The notes under the pieces were generated by a model. The model did no database searches, was not told the DNA's origin, and worked only from the letters and a program-made list of their open reading frames with translations. A program made the translations under genes and the position numbers. A stretch of DNA of 64,000 bases from Parietaria judaica (lineage: Eukaryota; Streptophyta; Magnoliopsida; Rosales; Urticaceae): assembly GCA_954871525.1 (NCBI GenBank), contig OX940863.1:41526501-41590500 (forward strand), read 5' to 3'. The stretch's first letter is position 1, and each line of letters opens with the position of its first letter. This document shows, piece by piece, positions 11,302-25,452 of the stretch.

Positions 11302-12713
11302 GTTGAAACTGGATTTTAAGAGAGCTAGAAAAACTATTAATGCGAAAAATAACCCAATTTATAATAATACCACCCTAAAGAAGGTCTAGCAAGTCAAATT
11401 TCATCAAGAACGCATCGTATTTGCTCTCGTAAGATAACCAATTTTTAACACTTTTCGGTAGTTCACGGCTTCATATAGAAACTAGGAGATAGTGCTTCGC
11501 AATTTAGGGATTAAAATAAGCTAATGTAATAAAACTACACATTATTAAGCATTTTTAAGTTCATTTTTTGTTTAAAATATCTTTTAATTAGAGTTCTTTC
11601 GCGTAAAATGGGAAAAAGATTCAGTTTTTTTTGGAGGACGCGTTAATTGTTGAAACTAGATTTTAAGACAGCTCGAAAAACTTTCAATGCCAAAACTAAC
11701 CCAATTTATAAAAATACCACCCTAAAGAAGGTCTAGGAACTCAAATTTCATTAAGAACACATCGTATTTGCTCTCGTAAGAAAACCAATTTTTAACACTT
11801 TTCGTTAAAAGTTTTAACCCATTAACGGCTTGATATAGAAACTAGGAGATAGCTCTTCGCTGTTTAGATATTAAAATAAGTAAATGTGATACAATTACAC
11901 ATGATTAAGCATTTTGAAGTTCATTTGTTGTTTAAATTATCGTTTAATTAGGGTTCTTTCTCGGAAAATGGGAAAAAGACTCAGTTTTTTTTTAGCACGC
12001 ATTAATTGTTGAAACTGGATTTTAAGATAGCTAGAAAAACTTTTAATGCGAAAAATAACCCAATTTATAATAATACCACCCTAAAGAAGGTCTAGCAAGT
12101 CAAATTTCATCAAGAACGCATCGTATTTGCTCTCGTAAGATAACCAATTTTTAACACTTTTCGGTAGTTCACGGCTTCATATAGAAACTAGGAGATAGTG
12201 CTTCGCAATTTAGGGATTAAAATAAGCTAATGTAATAAAACTACACATTATTAAGCATTTTTAAGTTCATTTTTTGTTTAAAATATCTTTTAATTAGAGT
12301 TCTTTCGCGTAAAATGGGAAAAAGATTCAGTTTTTTTTGGAGGACGCGTTAATTGTTGAAACTAGATTTTAAGACAGCTCGAAAAACTTTCAATGCCAAA
12401 ACTAACCCAATTTATAAAAATACCACCCTAAAGAAGGTCTAGGAACTCAAATTTCATCAAGAACGCATCGTATTTGTTCTCGTAAGAAAACCAATTTTTA
12501 ACACTTTTCGTTAAAAGTTTTAACCCATTAACGGCTTGATATAGAAACTAGGAGATAGCTCTTCGCTGTTTAGGTATTAAAATAAGTAAATGTGATAAAA
12601 TTACACATGATTAAGCATTTTTAAGTTCATTTGTTGTTTAAAATATCGTTTAATTAGGGTTCTTTCTCGGAAAATGGGAAAAAGACTCAGTTTTTTTTTA
12701 GCACGCATTAATT
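11302..12713. repeat. Domain III: two A-B dimers with a distinct marker set
   Basis: Two 706-bp dimers (A at 11302 and 12008, B at 11649 and 12355). The A units carry AAAACTACACATT and AAAGATTCAG, and the B units carry AAGACAGCTCG. The same combination in the same order recurs far to the right at 37064-37770, 42489 onward and 45297-46002, but not in domain II or in the regular units of domain IV. The B unit at 12355 also has GATAAAATTACACATG and CATTTTTAAG, resembling the B units of domain IV. The region is therefore a transition between the homogeneous dimers on its left and the tetramer on its right. Confidence 0.85.
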
Positions 12714-13073
12714 GTTGAAACTGGATTTTAAGAGAGCTCGAAAAACTTTTAATGCGAAAACTAACCCAATTTATAATAATACCACCCTAAAGAAGGTCTA
12801 GCAAGTCAAATTTCATCAAGAACGCATCGTATTTGCTCTCGTAAGATAACCAATTTTTAACACTTTTCGTTAAAAGTTTTAACCCATTAACGGCTTGATA
12901 TAGAAACTAGGAGATAGCTCTTCGCTATTTAGATTTTAAAATAAGTAAATGTGATACAATTACACATGATTAAGCATTTTGAAGTTCATTTGTTGTTTAA
13001 AATATCGTTTAATTAGGGTTCTTTCTCGGAAAATGGGAAAAAGACTCGGTTTTTTTTTTAGCACGCATTAATT
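12714..13073 (+). repeat. Recombinant monomer, A left half / B right half
   Basis: A 360-bp unit that starts as A (CTGGATT, GCAAGTC, AAGATAACC) and becomes B at CGTTAAAAGTTTTAACCC. The crossover lies between about positions 134 and 156 of the monomer, where A and B are identical. Its right half has GCTATTTAGATTTTAAAAT and ends with a CGG-T tract then AGCACGC, as in the second B of the domain IV tetramer (for example 14486). It ends the strict A-B alternation of domains I-III. Confidence 0.88.
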
Positions 13074-13432
13074 GTTGAAACTGGATTTTAAGAGAGCTCG
13101 AAAAAATTTTAATGCGAAAACTAAACCAATTTATAATAATACCACCCTAAAGAAGGTCTAGCAAGTCAAATTTCATCAAGAACGCATCGTATTTGCTCTC
13201 GTAAGAAAACCAATTTTTAACACTTTTCGTTAAAAGTTTTAACACATTAACGGCTTGATATAGAAACTAGGAGATAGCTCTTCGCTATTTAGATTTTAAA
13301 ATAAGTAAATGTGATACAATTACACATGATTAATCATTTTGAAGTTCATTTGTTGTTTAAAATATCGTTTAATTAGGGTTCTTTCTCGGAAAATGGGAAA
13401 AAGACTCGGTTTTTTTTTAGCACGCATTAATT
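13074..13432 (+). repeat. Recombinant monomer, A left third / B remainder
   Basis: A 359-bp unit with A-type CTGGATT and GCAAGTC, but already B-type AAGAAAACC and CGTTAAAAGTTTTAAC. The switch therefore occurred between about positions 94 and 134, earlier than in its left neighbour. The right half again has GCTATTTAGATTTT. It also has TAACACATT where most B units have TAACCCATT. Two consecutive A/B recombinants mark the domain III/IV border. Confidence 0.87.
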
Positions 13433-16400
13433 GTTGAAACTGGATTTTAAGAGAGCAAGAAAAACTTTTAATGCAAAAACTAAACCAATTTATAATAATA
13501 CCACCCTAAAGAAGGTCTAGCAAGTCAAATTTCATCAAGAACGCATCGTATTTGCTCTCGTAAGATAACCAATTTTTAACACTTTTCGGTAGTTCACGGC
13601 TTCATATAGAAACTAGGAGATAGTGCTTCGCAATTTAGGGATTAAAATAAGCTAATGTAATAAAATTACACATTATTAACCATTTTTAAGTTCATTTTTT
13701 GTTTAAAATATCTTTTAATTAGAGTTCTTTCGCGTAAAATGGGAAAAAGACTCAATTTTTTTTGGAGGACGCGTTAATTGTTGAAACTAGATTTTAAGAG
13801 AGCTCAAAAAACTTTAAATGCCAAAACTAACCCAATTTATAAAAATACCACCCTAAAGAAGGTCTAGGAACTCAAATTTCATCAAGAACGCATCGTATTT
13901 GCTCTCGTAAGAAAACCAATTTTTAACACTTTTCGTTAAAAGTTTTAACCCATTAACGGCTTGATATAGAAACTAGGAGATAGCTCTTCGCTGTTTAGGT
14001 ATTAAAATAAGTAAATGTGATAAAATTACACATGATTAAGCATTTTTAAGTTCATTTGTTGTTTAAAATATCGTTTAATTAGGGTTCTTTCTCGGAAAAT
14101 GGGAAAAAGACTCAGTTTTTTTTTAGCACGCATTAATTGTTGAAACTGGATTTTAAGAGAGCTCGAAAAACTTTTAATGCAAAAACTAACCCAATTTATA
14201 ATAATACCACCCTAAAGAAGGTCTAGCAAGTCAAATTTCATCAAGAACGCATCGTATTTGCTCTCGTAAGATAACCAATTTTTAACACTTTTCGGTAGTT
14301 CACGGCTTCATATAGAAACTAGGAGATAGTGCTTCGCAATTTAGGGATTAAAATAAGCTAATGTAATAAAATTACACATTATTAAGCATTTTTAAGTTCA
14401 TTTTTTGTTTAAAATATCTTTTAATTAGAGTTCTTTCGCGTAAAATGGGAAAAAGACTCGGTTTTTTTAGGAGGACGCGTTAATTGTTGAAATTAGATTT
14501 TAAGAGAGCTCGAAAAACTTTCAATGCCAAAACTAACCCAATTTATAAAAATACCACCCTAAAGAAGGTCTAGAAACTCAAATTTCATCAAGAACACATC
14601 GTATTTGCTCTCGTAAGAAAACCAATTTTTAACACTTTTCGTTAAAAGTTTTAACCCATTAACGGCTTGATATAGAAACTAGGAGATAGCTCTTCGCTAT
14701 TTAGATTTTAAAATAAGTAAATGTGATACAATTACACATGATTAAGCATTTTGAAGTTCATTTGTTGTTTAAAATATCGTTTAATTAGGGTTCTTTCTCG
14801 GAAAATGGGAAAAAGACTCGGTTTTTTTTTAGCACGCATTAATTGTTGAAACTGGATTTTAAGAGAGCTCGAAAAACTTTTAATGCGAAAACTAAACCAA
14901 TTTATAATAATACCACCCTAAAGAAGGTCTAGCAAGTCAAATTTCATCAAGAACGCATCGTATTTGCTCTCGTAAGATAACCAATTTTTAACACTTTTCG
15001 GTAGTTCACGGCTTCATATAGAAACTAGGAGATAGTGCTTCGCAATTTAGGGATTAAAATAAGCTAATGTAATAAAATTACACATTATTAAGCATTTTTA
15101 ATTTCATTTTTTGTTTAAAATATCTTTTAATTAGAGTTCTTTCGCGTAAAATGGGAAAAAGACTCAATTTTTTTTGGAGGACGCGTTAATTGTTGAAACT
15201 AGATTTTAAGAGAGCTCAAAAAACTTTCAATGCCAAAACTAACCCAATTTATAAAAATACCACCCTAAAGAAGGTCTAGGAACTCAAATTTCATCAAGAA
15301 CGCATCGTATTTGCTCTCGTAAGAAAACCAATTTTTAACACTTTTCGTTAAAAGTTTTAACCCATTAACGGCTTGATATAGAAACTAGGAGATAGCTCTT
15401 CGCTGTTTAGGTATTAAAATAAGTAAATGTGATAAAATTACACATGAATAAGCATTTTTAAGTTCATTTGTTGTTTAAAATATCGTTTAATTAGGGTTCT
15501 TTCTCGGAAAATGGGAAAAAGACTCAGTTTTTTTTTAGCACGCATTAATTGTTGAAACTGGATTTTAAGAGAGCTCGAAAAACTTTTAATGCGAAAACTA
15601 ACCCAATTTATAATAATACCACCCTAAAGAAGGTCTAGAAAGTCAAATTTCATCAAGAACGCATCGTATTTGCTCTCGTAAGATAACCAATTTTTAACAC
15701 TTTTCGGTAGTTCACGGCTTCATATAGAAACTAGGAGATAGTGCTTCGCAATTTAGGGATTAAAATAAGCTAATGTAATAAAATTACACATTATTAAGCA
15801 TTTTTAAGTTCATTTTTTGTTTAAAATATCTTTTAATTAGAGTTCTTTCGCGTAAAATGGGAAAAAGACTCGGTTTTTTTAGGAGGACGCGTTAATTGTT
15901 GAAATTAGATTTTAAGAGAGCTCGAAAAACTTTCAATGCCAAAACTAACCCAATTTATAAAAATACCACCCTAAAGAAGGTCTAGAAACTCAAATTTCAT
16001 CAAGAACACATCGTATTTGCTCTCGTAAGAAAACCAATTTTTAACACTTTTCGTTAAAAGTTTTAACCCATTAACGGCTTGATATAGAAACTAGGAGATA
16101 GCTCTTCGCTATTTAGATTTTAAAATAAGTAAATGTGATACAATTACACATGATTAAGCATTTTGAAGTTCATTTGTTGTTTAAAATATCGTTTAATTAG
16201 GGTTCTTTCTCGGAAAATGGGAAAAAGACTCGGTTTTTTTTTAGCACGCATTAATTGTTGAAACTGGATTTTAAGAGAGCTCGAAAAACTTTTAATGCGA
16301 AAACTAAACCAATTTATAATAATACCACCCTAAAGAAGGTCTAGCAAGTCAAATTTCATCAAGAACGCATCGTATTTGCTCTCGTAAGATAACCAATTTT

Positions 16401-19400
16401 TAACACTTTTCGGTAGTTCACGGCTTCATATAGAAACTAGGAGATAGTGCTTCGCAATTTAGGGATTAAAATAAGCTAATGTAATAAAATTACACATTAT
16501 TAAGCATTTTTAAGTTCATTTTTTGTTTAAAATATCTTTTAATTAGAGTTCTTTCGCGTAAAATGGGAAAAAGACTCAATTTTTTTTGGAGGACGCGTTA
16601 ATTGTTGAAACTAGATTTTAAGAGAGCTCAAAAAACTTTCAATGCCAAAACTAACCCAATTTATAAAAATACCACCCTAAAGAAGGTCTAGGAACTCAAA
16701 TTTCATCAAGAACGCATCGTATTTGCTCTCGTAAGAAAACCAATTTTTAACACTTTTCGTTAAAAGTTTTAACCCATTAACGGCTTGATATAGAAACTAG
16801 GAGATAGCTCTTCGCTGTTTAGGTATTAAAATAAGTAAATATGATAAAATTACACATGATTAAGCATTTTTAAGTTCATTTGTTGTTTAAAATATCGTTT
16901 AATTAGGGTTCTTTCTCGGAAAATGGGAAAAAGACTCAGTTGTTTTTTAGCACGCATTAATTGTTGAAACTGGATTTTAAGAGAGCTCGAAAAAATTTTA
17001 ATGCGAAAACTAACCCAATTTATAATAATACCACCCTAAAGAAGGTCTAGCAAGTCAAATTTCATCAAGAACGCATCGTATTTGCTCTCGTAAGATAACC
17101 AATTTTTAACACTTTTCGGTAGTTCACGGCTTCATATAGAAACTAGGAGATAGTGCTTCGCAATTTAGGGATTAAAATAAGCTAATGTAATAAAATTACA
17201 CATTATTAAGCATTTTTAAGTTCATTTTTTGTTTAAAATATCTTTTAATTAGAGTTCTTTCGCGTAAAATGGGAAAAAGACTCGGTTTTTTTAGGAGGAC
17301 GCGTTAATTGTTGAAATTAGATTTTAAGAGAGCTCGAAAAACTTTCAATGCCAAAACTAACCCAATTTATAAAAATACCACCCTAAAGAAGGTCTAGAAA
17401 CTCAAATTTCATCAAGAACACATCGTATTTGCTCTCGTAAGAAAACCAATTTTTAACACTTTTCGTTAAAAGTTTTAACCCATTAACGGCTTGATATAGA
17501 AACTAGGAGATAGCTCTTCGCTATTTAGATTTTAAAATAAGTAAATGTGATACAATTACACATGATTAAGCATTTTGAAGTTCATTTGTTGTTTAAAATA
17601 TCGTTTAATTAGGGTTCTTTCTCGGAAAATGGGAAAAAGACTCGGTTTTTTTTTAGCACGCATTAATTGTTGAAACTGGATATTAAGAGAGCTCGAAAAA
17701 CTTTTAATGCGAAAACTAAACCAATTTATAATAATACCACCCTAAAGAAGGTCTAGCAAGTCAAATTTCATCAAGAACGCATCGTATTTTCTCTCGTAAG
17801 ATAACCAATTTTTAACACTTTTCGGTAGTTCACGGCTTCATATAGAAACTACGAGATAGTGCTTCGCTATTTAGGGATTAAAATAAGATAATGTAATAAA
17901 ATTACACGTTATTAAGCATTTTCAAGTTCATATTTTGTTTAAAATATCTTTTAATTAGGGTTCTTTCGCGTAAAATGGGAAAAAGAGTCAGTTTTTTTTG
18001 GAGGACGCGTTAATTGGTTAAACTAGATTTTAAGAGAGCTCAAAAAACTTTCAATGCCAAAACTAACCCAATTTATAAAAATACCACCCTAAAGAAGGTC
18101 TAGGAACTCAAATTTCATCAAGAACGCATCGTATTTGCTCTCGTAAGAAAACCAATTTTTAACACTTTTCGTTAAAAGTTTTAACCCATTAACGGCTTGA
18201 TATAGAAACTAGGAGATAGCTCTTCGCTGTTTAGGTATTAAAATAAGTAAATGTGATAAAATTACACATGATTAAGCATTTTTAAGTTCATTTGTTGTTT
18301 AAAATATCGTTTAATTAGGGTTCTTTCTCGGAAAATGGGAAAAAGACTCAGTTTTTTTTAGCACGCATTAATTGTTGAAACTGGATTTTAAGAGAGCTCG
18401 AAAAACTTTTAATGCGAAAACTAACCCAATTTATAATAATACCACCCTAAAGAAGGTCTAGCAAGTCAAATTTCATCAAGAACGCATCGTATTTGCTCTC
18501 GTAAGATAACCAATTTTTAACACTTTTCGGTAGTTCACGGCTTCATATAGAAACTAGGAGATAGTGCTTCGCAATTTAGGGATTAAAATAAGCTAATGTA
18601 ATAAAATTACACATTATTAAGCATTTTTAAGTTCATTTTTTGTTTAAAATATCTTTTAATTAGAGTTCTTTCGCGTAAAATGGGAAAAAGACTCGGTTTT
18701 TTTAGGAGGACGCGTTAATTGTTGAAATTAGATTTTAAGAGAGCTCGAAAAACTTTCAATGCCAAAACTAACCCAATTTATAAAAATACCACCCTAAAGA
18801 AGGTCTAGAAACTCAAATTTCATCAAGAACACATCGTATTTGCTCTCGTAAGAAAACCAATTTTTAACACTTTTCGTTAAAAGTTTTAACCCATTAACGG
18901 CTTGATATAGAAACTAGGAGATAGCTCTTCGCTATTTAGATTTTAAAATAAGTAAATGTGATACAATTACACATGATTAAGCATTTTGAAGTTCATTTGT
19001 TGTTTAAAATATCGTTTAATTAGGGTTCTTTCTCGGAAAATGGGAAAAAGACTCGGTTTTTTTTTTTAGCACGCATTAATTGTTGAAACTGGATATTAAG
19101 AGAGCTCGAAAAACTTTTAATGCGAAAACTAAACCAATTTATAATAATACCACCCTAAAGAAGGTCTAGCAAGTCAAATTTCATCAAGAACGCATCGTAT
19201 TTTCTCTCGTAAGATAACCAATTTTTAACACTTTTCGGTAGTTCACGGCTTCATATAGAAACTAGGAGATAGTGCTTCGCAATTTAGGGATTAAAATAAG
19301 CTAATGTAATAAAATTACACATTATTAAGCATTTTTAAGTTCATTTTTTGTTTAGAATATCTTTTAATTAGAGTTCTTTCGCGTAAAATGGGAAAAAGAC

Positions 19401-21200
19401 TCAATTTTTTTTGGAGGACGCGTTAATTGGTTAAACTAGATTTTAAGAGAGCTCAAAAAACTTTCAATGCCAAAACTAACCCAATTTATAAAAATACCAC
19501 CCTAAAGAAGGTCTAGGAACTCAAATTTCATCAAGAACGCATCGTATTTGCTCTCGTAAGAAAACCAATTTTTAACACTTTTCGTTAAAAGTTTTAACCC
19601 ATTAACGGCTTGATATAGAAACTAGGAGATAGCTCTTCGCTCTTTAGGTATTAAAATAAGTAAATGTGATAAAATTACACATGATTAAGCATTTTTAAGT
19701 TCATTTGTTGTTTAAAATATCGTTTAATTAGGGTTCTTTCTCGGAAAATGGGAAAAAGACTCAGTTTTTTTTTAGCACGCATTAATTGTTGAAACTGGAT
19801 TTTAAGAGAGCTCGAAAAAATTTTAATGCGAAAACTAACCCAATTTATAATAATACCACCCTAAAGAAGGTCTAGCAAGTCAAATTTCATCAAGAAAGCA
19901 TCGTATTTGCTCTCGTAAGATAACCAATTTTTAACACTTTTCGGTAGTTCACGGCTTCATATAGAAACTAGGAGATAGTGCTTCGCAATTTAGGGATTAA
20001 AAAAAGCTAATGTAATAAAATTACACATTATTAAGCATTTTTAAGTTCATTTTTTGTTTAAAATATCTTTTAATTAGAGTTCTTTCGCGTAAAATGGGAA
20101 AAAGACTCGGTTTTTTTAGGAGGACGCGTTAATTGTTGAAATTAGATTTTAAGAGAGCTCGAAAAACTTTCAATGCCAAAACTAACCCAATTTATAAAAA
20201 TACCACCCTAAAGAAGGTCTAGAAACTCAAATTTCATCAAGAACACATCGTATTTGCTCTCGTAAGAAAACCAATTTTTAACACTTTTCGTTAAAAGTTT
20301 TAACCCATTAACGGCTTGATATAGAAACTAGGAGATAGCTCTTCGCTATTTAGATTTTAAAATAAGTAAATGTGATACAATTACACATGATTAAGCATTT
20401 TGAAGTTCATTTGTTGTTTAAAATATCGTTTAATTAGGGTTCTTTCTCGGAAAATGGGAAAAAGACTCGGTTTTTTTTTTAGCACGCATTAATTGTTGAA
20501 ACTGGATTTTAAGAGAGCTCGAAAAACTTTTAATGCGAAAACTAAACCAATTTATAATAATACCACCCTAAAGAAGGTCTAGCAAGTCAAATTTCATCAA
20601 GAACGCATCGTATTTGCTCTCGTAAGATAACCAATTTTTAACACTTTTCGGTAGTTCACGGCTTCATATAGAAACTAGGAGATAGTGCTTCGCAATTTAG
20701 GGATTAAAATAAGCTAATGTAATAAAATTACACATTATTAAGCATTTTTAAGTTCATTTTTTGTTTAAAATATCTTTTAATTAGAGTTCTTTCGCGTAAA
20801 ATGGGAAAAAGACTCAATTTTTTTTGGAGGACGCGTTAATTGTTGAAACTAGATTTTAAGAGAGCTCAAAAAACTTTCAATGCCAAAACTAACCCAATTT
20901 ATAAAAATACCACCCTAAAGAAGGTCTAGGAACTCAAATTTCATCAAGAACGCATCGTATTTGCTCTCGTAAGAAAACCAATTTTTAACACTTTTCGTTA
21001 AAAGTTTTAACCCATTAACGGCTTGATATAGAAACTAGGAGATAGCTCTTCGCTGTTTAGGTATTAAAATAAGTAAATGTGATAAAATTACACATGATTA
21101 ATCATTTTTAAGTTCATTTGTTGTTTAAAATATCGTTTAATTAGGGTTCTTTCTGGGAAAATGGGAAAAAGACTCAGTTTTTTTTTAGCACGCATTAATT
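13433..21200. repeat. Domain IV: 1412-bp A-B-A-B tetramer, 5.5 copies
   Basis: Tetramers start at 13433, 14845, 16257, 17669, 19082 and 20495 (periods 1412, 1412, 1412, 1413, 1413); the last has only its first A-B pair. Unit order is A ending CAATTTTTTTTGGAGG (some copies CAG), B with AGCTCAAAAAAC and GATAAAATTAC, A ending CGGTTTTTTTAGGAGG, then B starting GTTGAAATTAG with GCTATTTAGATTTT and a CGG-T tract. Remaining starts: B 13780, A 14139, B 14486, B 15192, A 15551, B 15898, B 16604, A 16963, B 17310, B 18016, A 18374, B 18721, B 19429, A 19788, B 20135, B 20842. The tetramers at 17669 and 19082 share GGATATTAAG, TATTTTCTCTCG and GGTTAAACTAG, so they are neighbouring duplicates. Confidence 0.9.
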
Positions 21201-22613
21201 GTTGAAACTGGATTTTAAGAGAGCTCGAAAAACTTTTAATGCGAAAACTAACCCAATTTATAATAATACCACCCTAAATAAGGTCTAGCAAGTCAAATTT
21301 CATCAAGAACGCATCGTATTTGCTCTCGTAAGATAACCAATTTTTAACACTTTTCGGTAGTTCACGGCTTCATATAGAAACTAGGAGATAGTGCTTCGCA
21401 ATTTAGGGATTAAAATAAGCTAATGTAATAAAATTACACATTATTAAGCATTTTTAAGTTCATTTTTTGTTTAAAATATCTTTTAATCAGAGTTCTTTCG
21501 CGTAAAATGGGAAAAAGACTCGGTTTTTTTAGGAGGACGCGTTAATTGTTAAAACTAGATTTTAAGAGAGCTCGAAAAAGTTTCAATGCAAAAACTAACC
21601 CAATTTATAAAAATACCACCCTAAAGAAGGTCTAGGAACTCAAATTTCATCAAGAACACATCGTATTTGCTCTCGTAAGAAAACCAATTTTTAACACTTT
21701 TCGTTAAAAGTTTTAACCCATTAACGGCTTGATATAGAAACTAGGAGATATCTCTTCGCTGTTTAGATATTAAAATAAGTAAATGTGATACAATTACACA
21801 TGATTAAGCATTTTTAAGTTCATTTGTTGTTTAAAATATCGTTTAATTAGGGTTCTTTCTCGGAAAATGGGAAAAAGACTCAAATTTTTTTTTAGCACGC
21901 ATTAATTGTTGAAACTGGATTTTAAGAGAGCTCGAAAAACTTTTAATGTGAAAACTAACCCAATTTATAATAATACCACCCTAAAGAAGGTCTAGCAACT
22001 CAAATTTCATCAAGAACGCATCGTATTTGCTCTCGTAAGATAACCAATTTTTAACACTTTTCGGTAGTTCACGGCTTGATATAGAAACTAGGAGATAGTG
22101 CTTCGCAATTTAGGGATTAAAATAATCTAATGTAATAAAATTACACATTATTAAGCATTTTTAATTTCATTTTTTGTTTAAAATATCTTTTAATTAGAGA
22201 TCTTTCGCGTAAAATGGGAAAAAGACTTAGTTTTTTTTGGAGGACGCGTTAATTGTTGAAACTAGATTTAAAGAGAGCTCGAAAAGTTTCAATGCCAAAA
22301 CTAACCCAATTTATAAAAATACCACCCTAAATAAGGTATAGGAACTCAAATTTCATCAAGAACGCATCGTATTTGCTCTCGTAAGAAAACCAATTTTTAA
22401 CACTTTTCGTTAAAAGTTTTAACCCATTAACGGCTTGATATAGAAACTACGATATAGCTCTTCGCTGTTTAGGTATTAAAATAAGTAAATGTGATACAAT
22501 TACACATGATTAAGCATTTTTAAGTTCATTTGTTGTTTAAAATATCGTTTAATTAGGGTTCTTTCTCGGAAAATGGGAAAAAGACTCAGTTTTTTTTGGA
22601 GCACGCATTAATT

Positions 22614-22973
22614 GTTGAAACTGGATTTTAAGAGAGCTCGAAAAACTTTTAATGTGAAAACTAACCCAATTTATAATAATACCACCCTAAAGAAGGTCTA
22701 GCAACTCAAATTTCATCAAGAACGCATCGTATTTGCTCTCGTAAGATAACCAATTTTTAACACTTTTCGTTAAAAGTTTTAACCTATTAACAGCTTGATA
22801 TAGAAACTAGGAGATAGCTCTTCGCTGTTTAGATATTAAAATAAGTAAATGTGATACAATTACTCATGATTAAGCATTTTGAAGTTCATTTGTTGTTTAA
22901 AATATCGTTTAATTAGGGTTCTTTCTCGGAAAATGGGAAAAAGACTCAGTTTTTTTTGGAGCACGCATTAATT
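22614..22973 (+). repeat. Recombinant monomer, A left / B right (heptamer copy 1)
   Basis: A 360-bp unit with A-type CTGGATT and AAGATAACC followed by the B-type palindromic centre, so the crossover lies between about positions 134 and 156. It carries the private changes CCTATTAACAGC and ATTACTCATG, and ends GGAGCACGC. It is fifth in the first heptamer and matches the unit at 25093. Confidence 0.88.
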
Positions 22974-25092
22974 GTTGAAACAGGATTTTAAGAGAGCTCG
23001 AAAAACTTTTAATGCGAAAACTAACCAAATTTATAATAATACCACCCTAAATAAGGTCTAGCAAGTCAAATTTCATCAAGAACGCATCGTATTTGCTCTC
23101 GTAAGATAACCAATTTTTAACACTTTTCGGTAGTTCACGGCTTCATATAGAAACTAGGAGATAGTGCTTCGCAATTTAGGGATTAAAATAAGCTAATGTA
23201 ATAAAATTACACATTATTAAGCATTTTTAAGTTCGTTTTTTGTTTAAAATATCTTTTAATTAGAGTTCTTTCGCGTAAAATGGGAAAAAGACTCGGTTTT
23301 TTTTGGAGGACGCGTTAATTGTTGAAACTAGATTTAAAGAGAGCTCGAAAAAGTTTCAATGCCAAAACTAACCCAATTTATAAAAATACCATCCTAAAGA
23401 AGGTCTAGGAACTCAAATTTCATCAAGAACGCATCGTATTTGCTCTCGTAAAAAAACCAATTTTTAACACTTTTCGTTAAAAGTTTTAACCCATTAACGG
23501 CTTGATATAGAAACTAGGATATAGCTCTTCGCTGTTTAGGTATTAAAATAAGTAAATGTGAAACAATTACACATGATTAAGCATTTTGAAGTTCATTTGT
23601 TGTTTAAAATATCGTTTAATTAGGCTTCTTTCTCGGAAAATGGGAAAAAGCCTCAGTTTTTTTTTTAGCACGCATTAATTGTTGAAACTGGATTTTAAGA
23701 GAGCTCCAAAACTTTTAATGCGAAAACTAACCCAATTTATAATAATACCACCCTAAAGAAGGTCTAGCAAGTCAAATTTCATAAAGAACGCATCGTATTT
23801 GCTCTCGTAAGATAACCAATTTTTAAAGTTTTTCAGTAGTTCACGGCTTCATATAGAAACTAGGAGATAGTGCTTCGCAATTTAGGGATTAAAATAAGCT
23901 AATGTAATAAAATTACACATTATTAAGAATTTTTAAGTTCATTTTTTGTTTAAAATATCTTTTAATTAGAGTTCTTTCGCGTAAAATGGGAAAAAGACTC
24001 GGTTTTTTTAGGAGGACGCGTTAATTGTTAAAACTAGATTTTAAGAGATCTCGAAAAACTTTCAATGCCAAAACTAACCCAATTTATAAAAATACCACCC
24101 TAAAGAAGGTCTAGGAACTCAAATTTCATCAAGAACACATCGTATTTGCTCTCGTAAGAAAACCAATTTTTAACACTTTTCGTTAAAAGTTTTAACCCAT
24201 TAACGGCTTGATATAGAAACTAGGAGATATCTCTTCGCTGTTTAGATATTAAAATAAGTAAATGTGATACAATTACACATGATTAAGCATTTTTAAGTTC
24301 ATTTGTTGTTTAAAATATCGTTTAATTAGGGTTCTTTCTCGGAAAATGGGAAAAAGACTCAATTTTTTTTTTAGCACGCATTAATTGTTGAAACTGGATT
24401 TTAAGAGAGCTCGAAAAACTTTTAATGTGAAAACTAACCCAATTTATAATAATACCACCCTAAAGAAGGTCTAGCAACTCAAATTTCATCAAGAACGCAT
24501 CGTATTTGCTCTCGTAAGATAACCAATTTTTAACACTTTTCGGTAGTTCACGGCTTGATATAGAAACTAGGAGATAGTGCTTCGCAATTTAGGGATTAAA
24601 ATAATCTAATGTAATAAAATTACACATTATTAAGCATTTTTAATTTCATTTTTTGTTTAAAATATCTTTTAATTAGAGATCTTTCGCGTAAAATGGGAAA
24701 AAGACTTAGTTTTTTTTGGAGGACTCGTTAATTGTTGAAACTAGATTTAAAGAGAGCTCGAAAAGTTTCAATGCCAAAACTAACCCAATTTATAAAAATA
24801 CCACCCTAAAGAAGGTCTAGGAACTCAAATTTCATCAAGAACGCATCGTATTTGCTCTCGTAAGAAAACCAATTTTTAACACTTTTCGTTAAAAGTTTTA
24901 ACCCATTAACGGCTTGATATAGAAACTAGGATATAGCTCTTCGCTGTTTAGGTATTAAAATAAGTAAATGTGATACAATTACACATGATTAAGCATTTTT
25001 AAGTTCATTTGTTGTTTAAAATATCGTTTAATTAGGGTTCTTTCTCGGAAAATGGGAAAAAGACTCAGTTCTTTTTGGAGCACGCATTAATT

Positions 25093-25452
25093 GTTGAAAC
25101 TGGATTTTAAGAGAGCTCCAAAAACTTTTAATGCGAAAACTAACCGAATTTATAATAATACCACCCTAAAGAAGGTCCAGCAACTCAAATTTCATCAAGA
25201 ACGCAACGTATTTGCTCTCGTAAGAAAACCAATTTTTAACACTTTTCGTTAAAAGTTTTAACCTATTAACAGCTTGATATAGAAACTAGGAGATAGCTCT
25301 TCGCTGTTTAGATATTAAAATAAGTAAATGTGATACAATTACTCATGATTAAGCATTTTGAAGTTCATTTGTTGTTTAAAATATCGTTTAATTAGGGTTC
25401 TTTCTCGGAAAATGGGAAAAAGACTCAGTTTTTTTTGGAGCACGCATTAATT
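25093..25452 (+). repeat. Recombinant monomer, A left / B right (heptamer copy 2)
   Basis: A 360-bp counterpart of the unit at 22614, with the same CCTATTAACAGC and ATTACTCATG. Its left half differs: GAGCTCC, CTAACCGAATT, GGTCCAGC, GCAACGTATT and AAGAAAACC, so its A-to-B switch sits further left. This suggests that a conversion or second exchange altered one copy after the heptamer was duplicated. Confidence 0.86.
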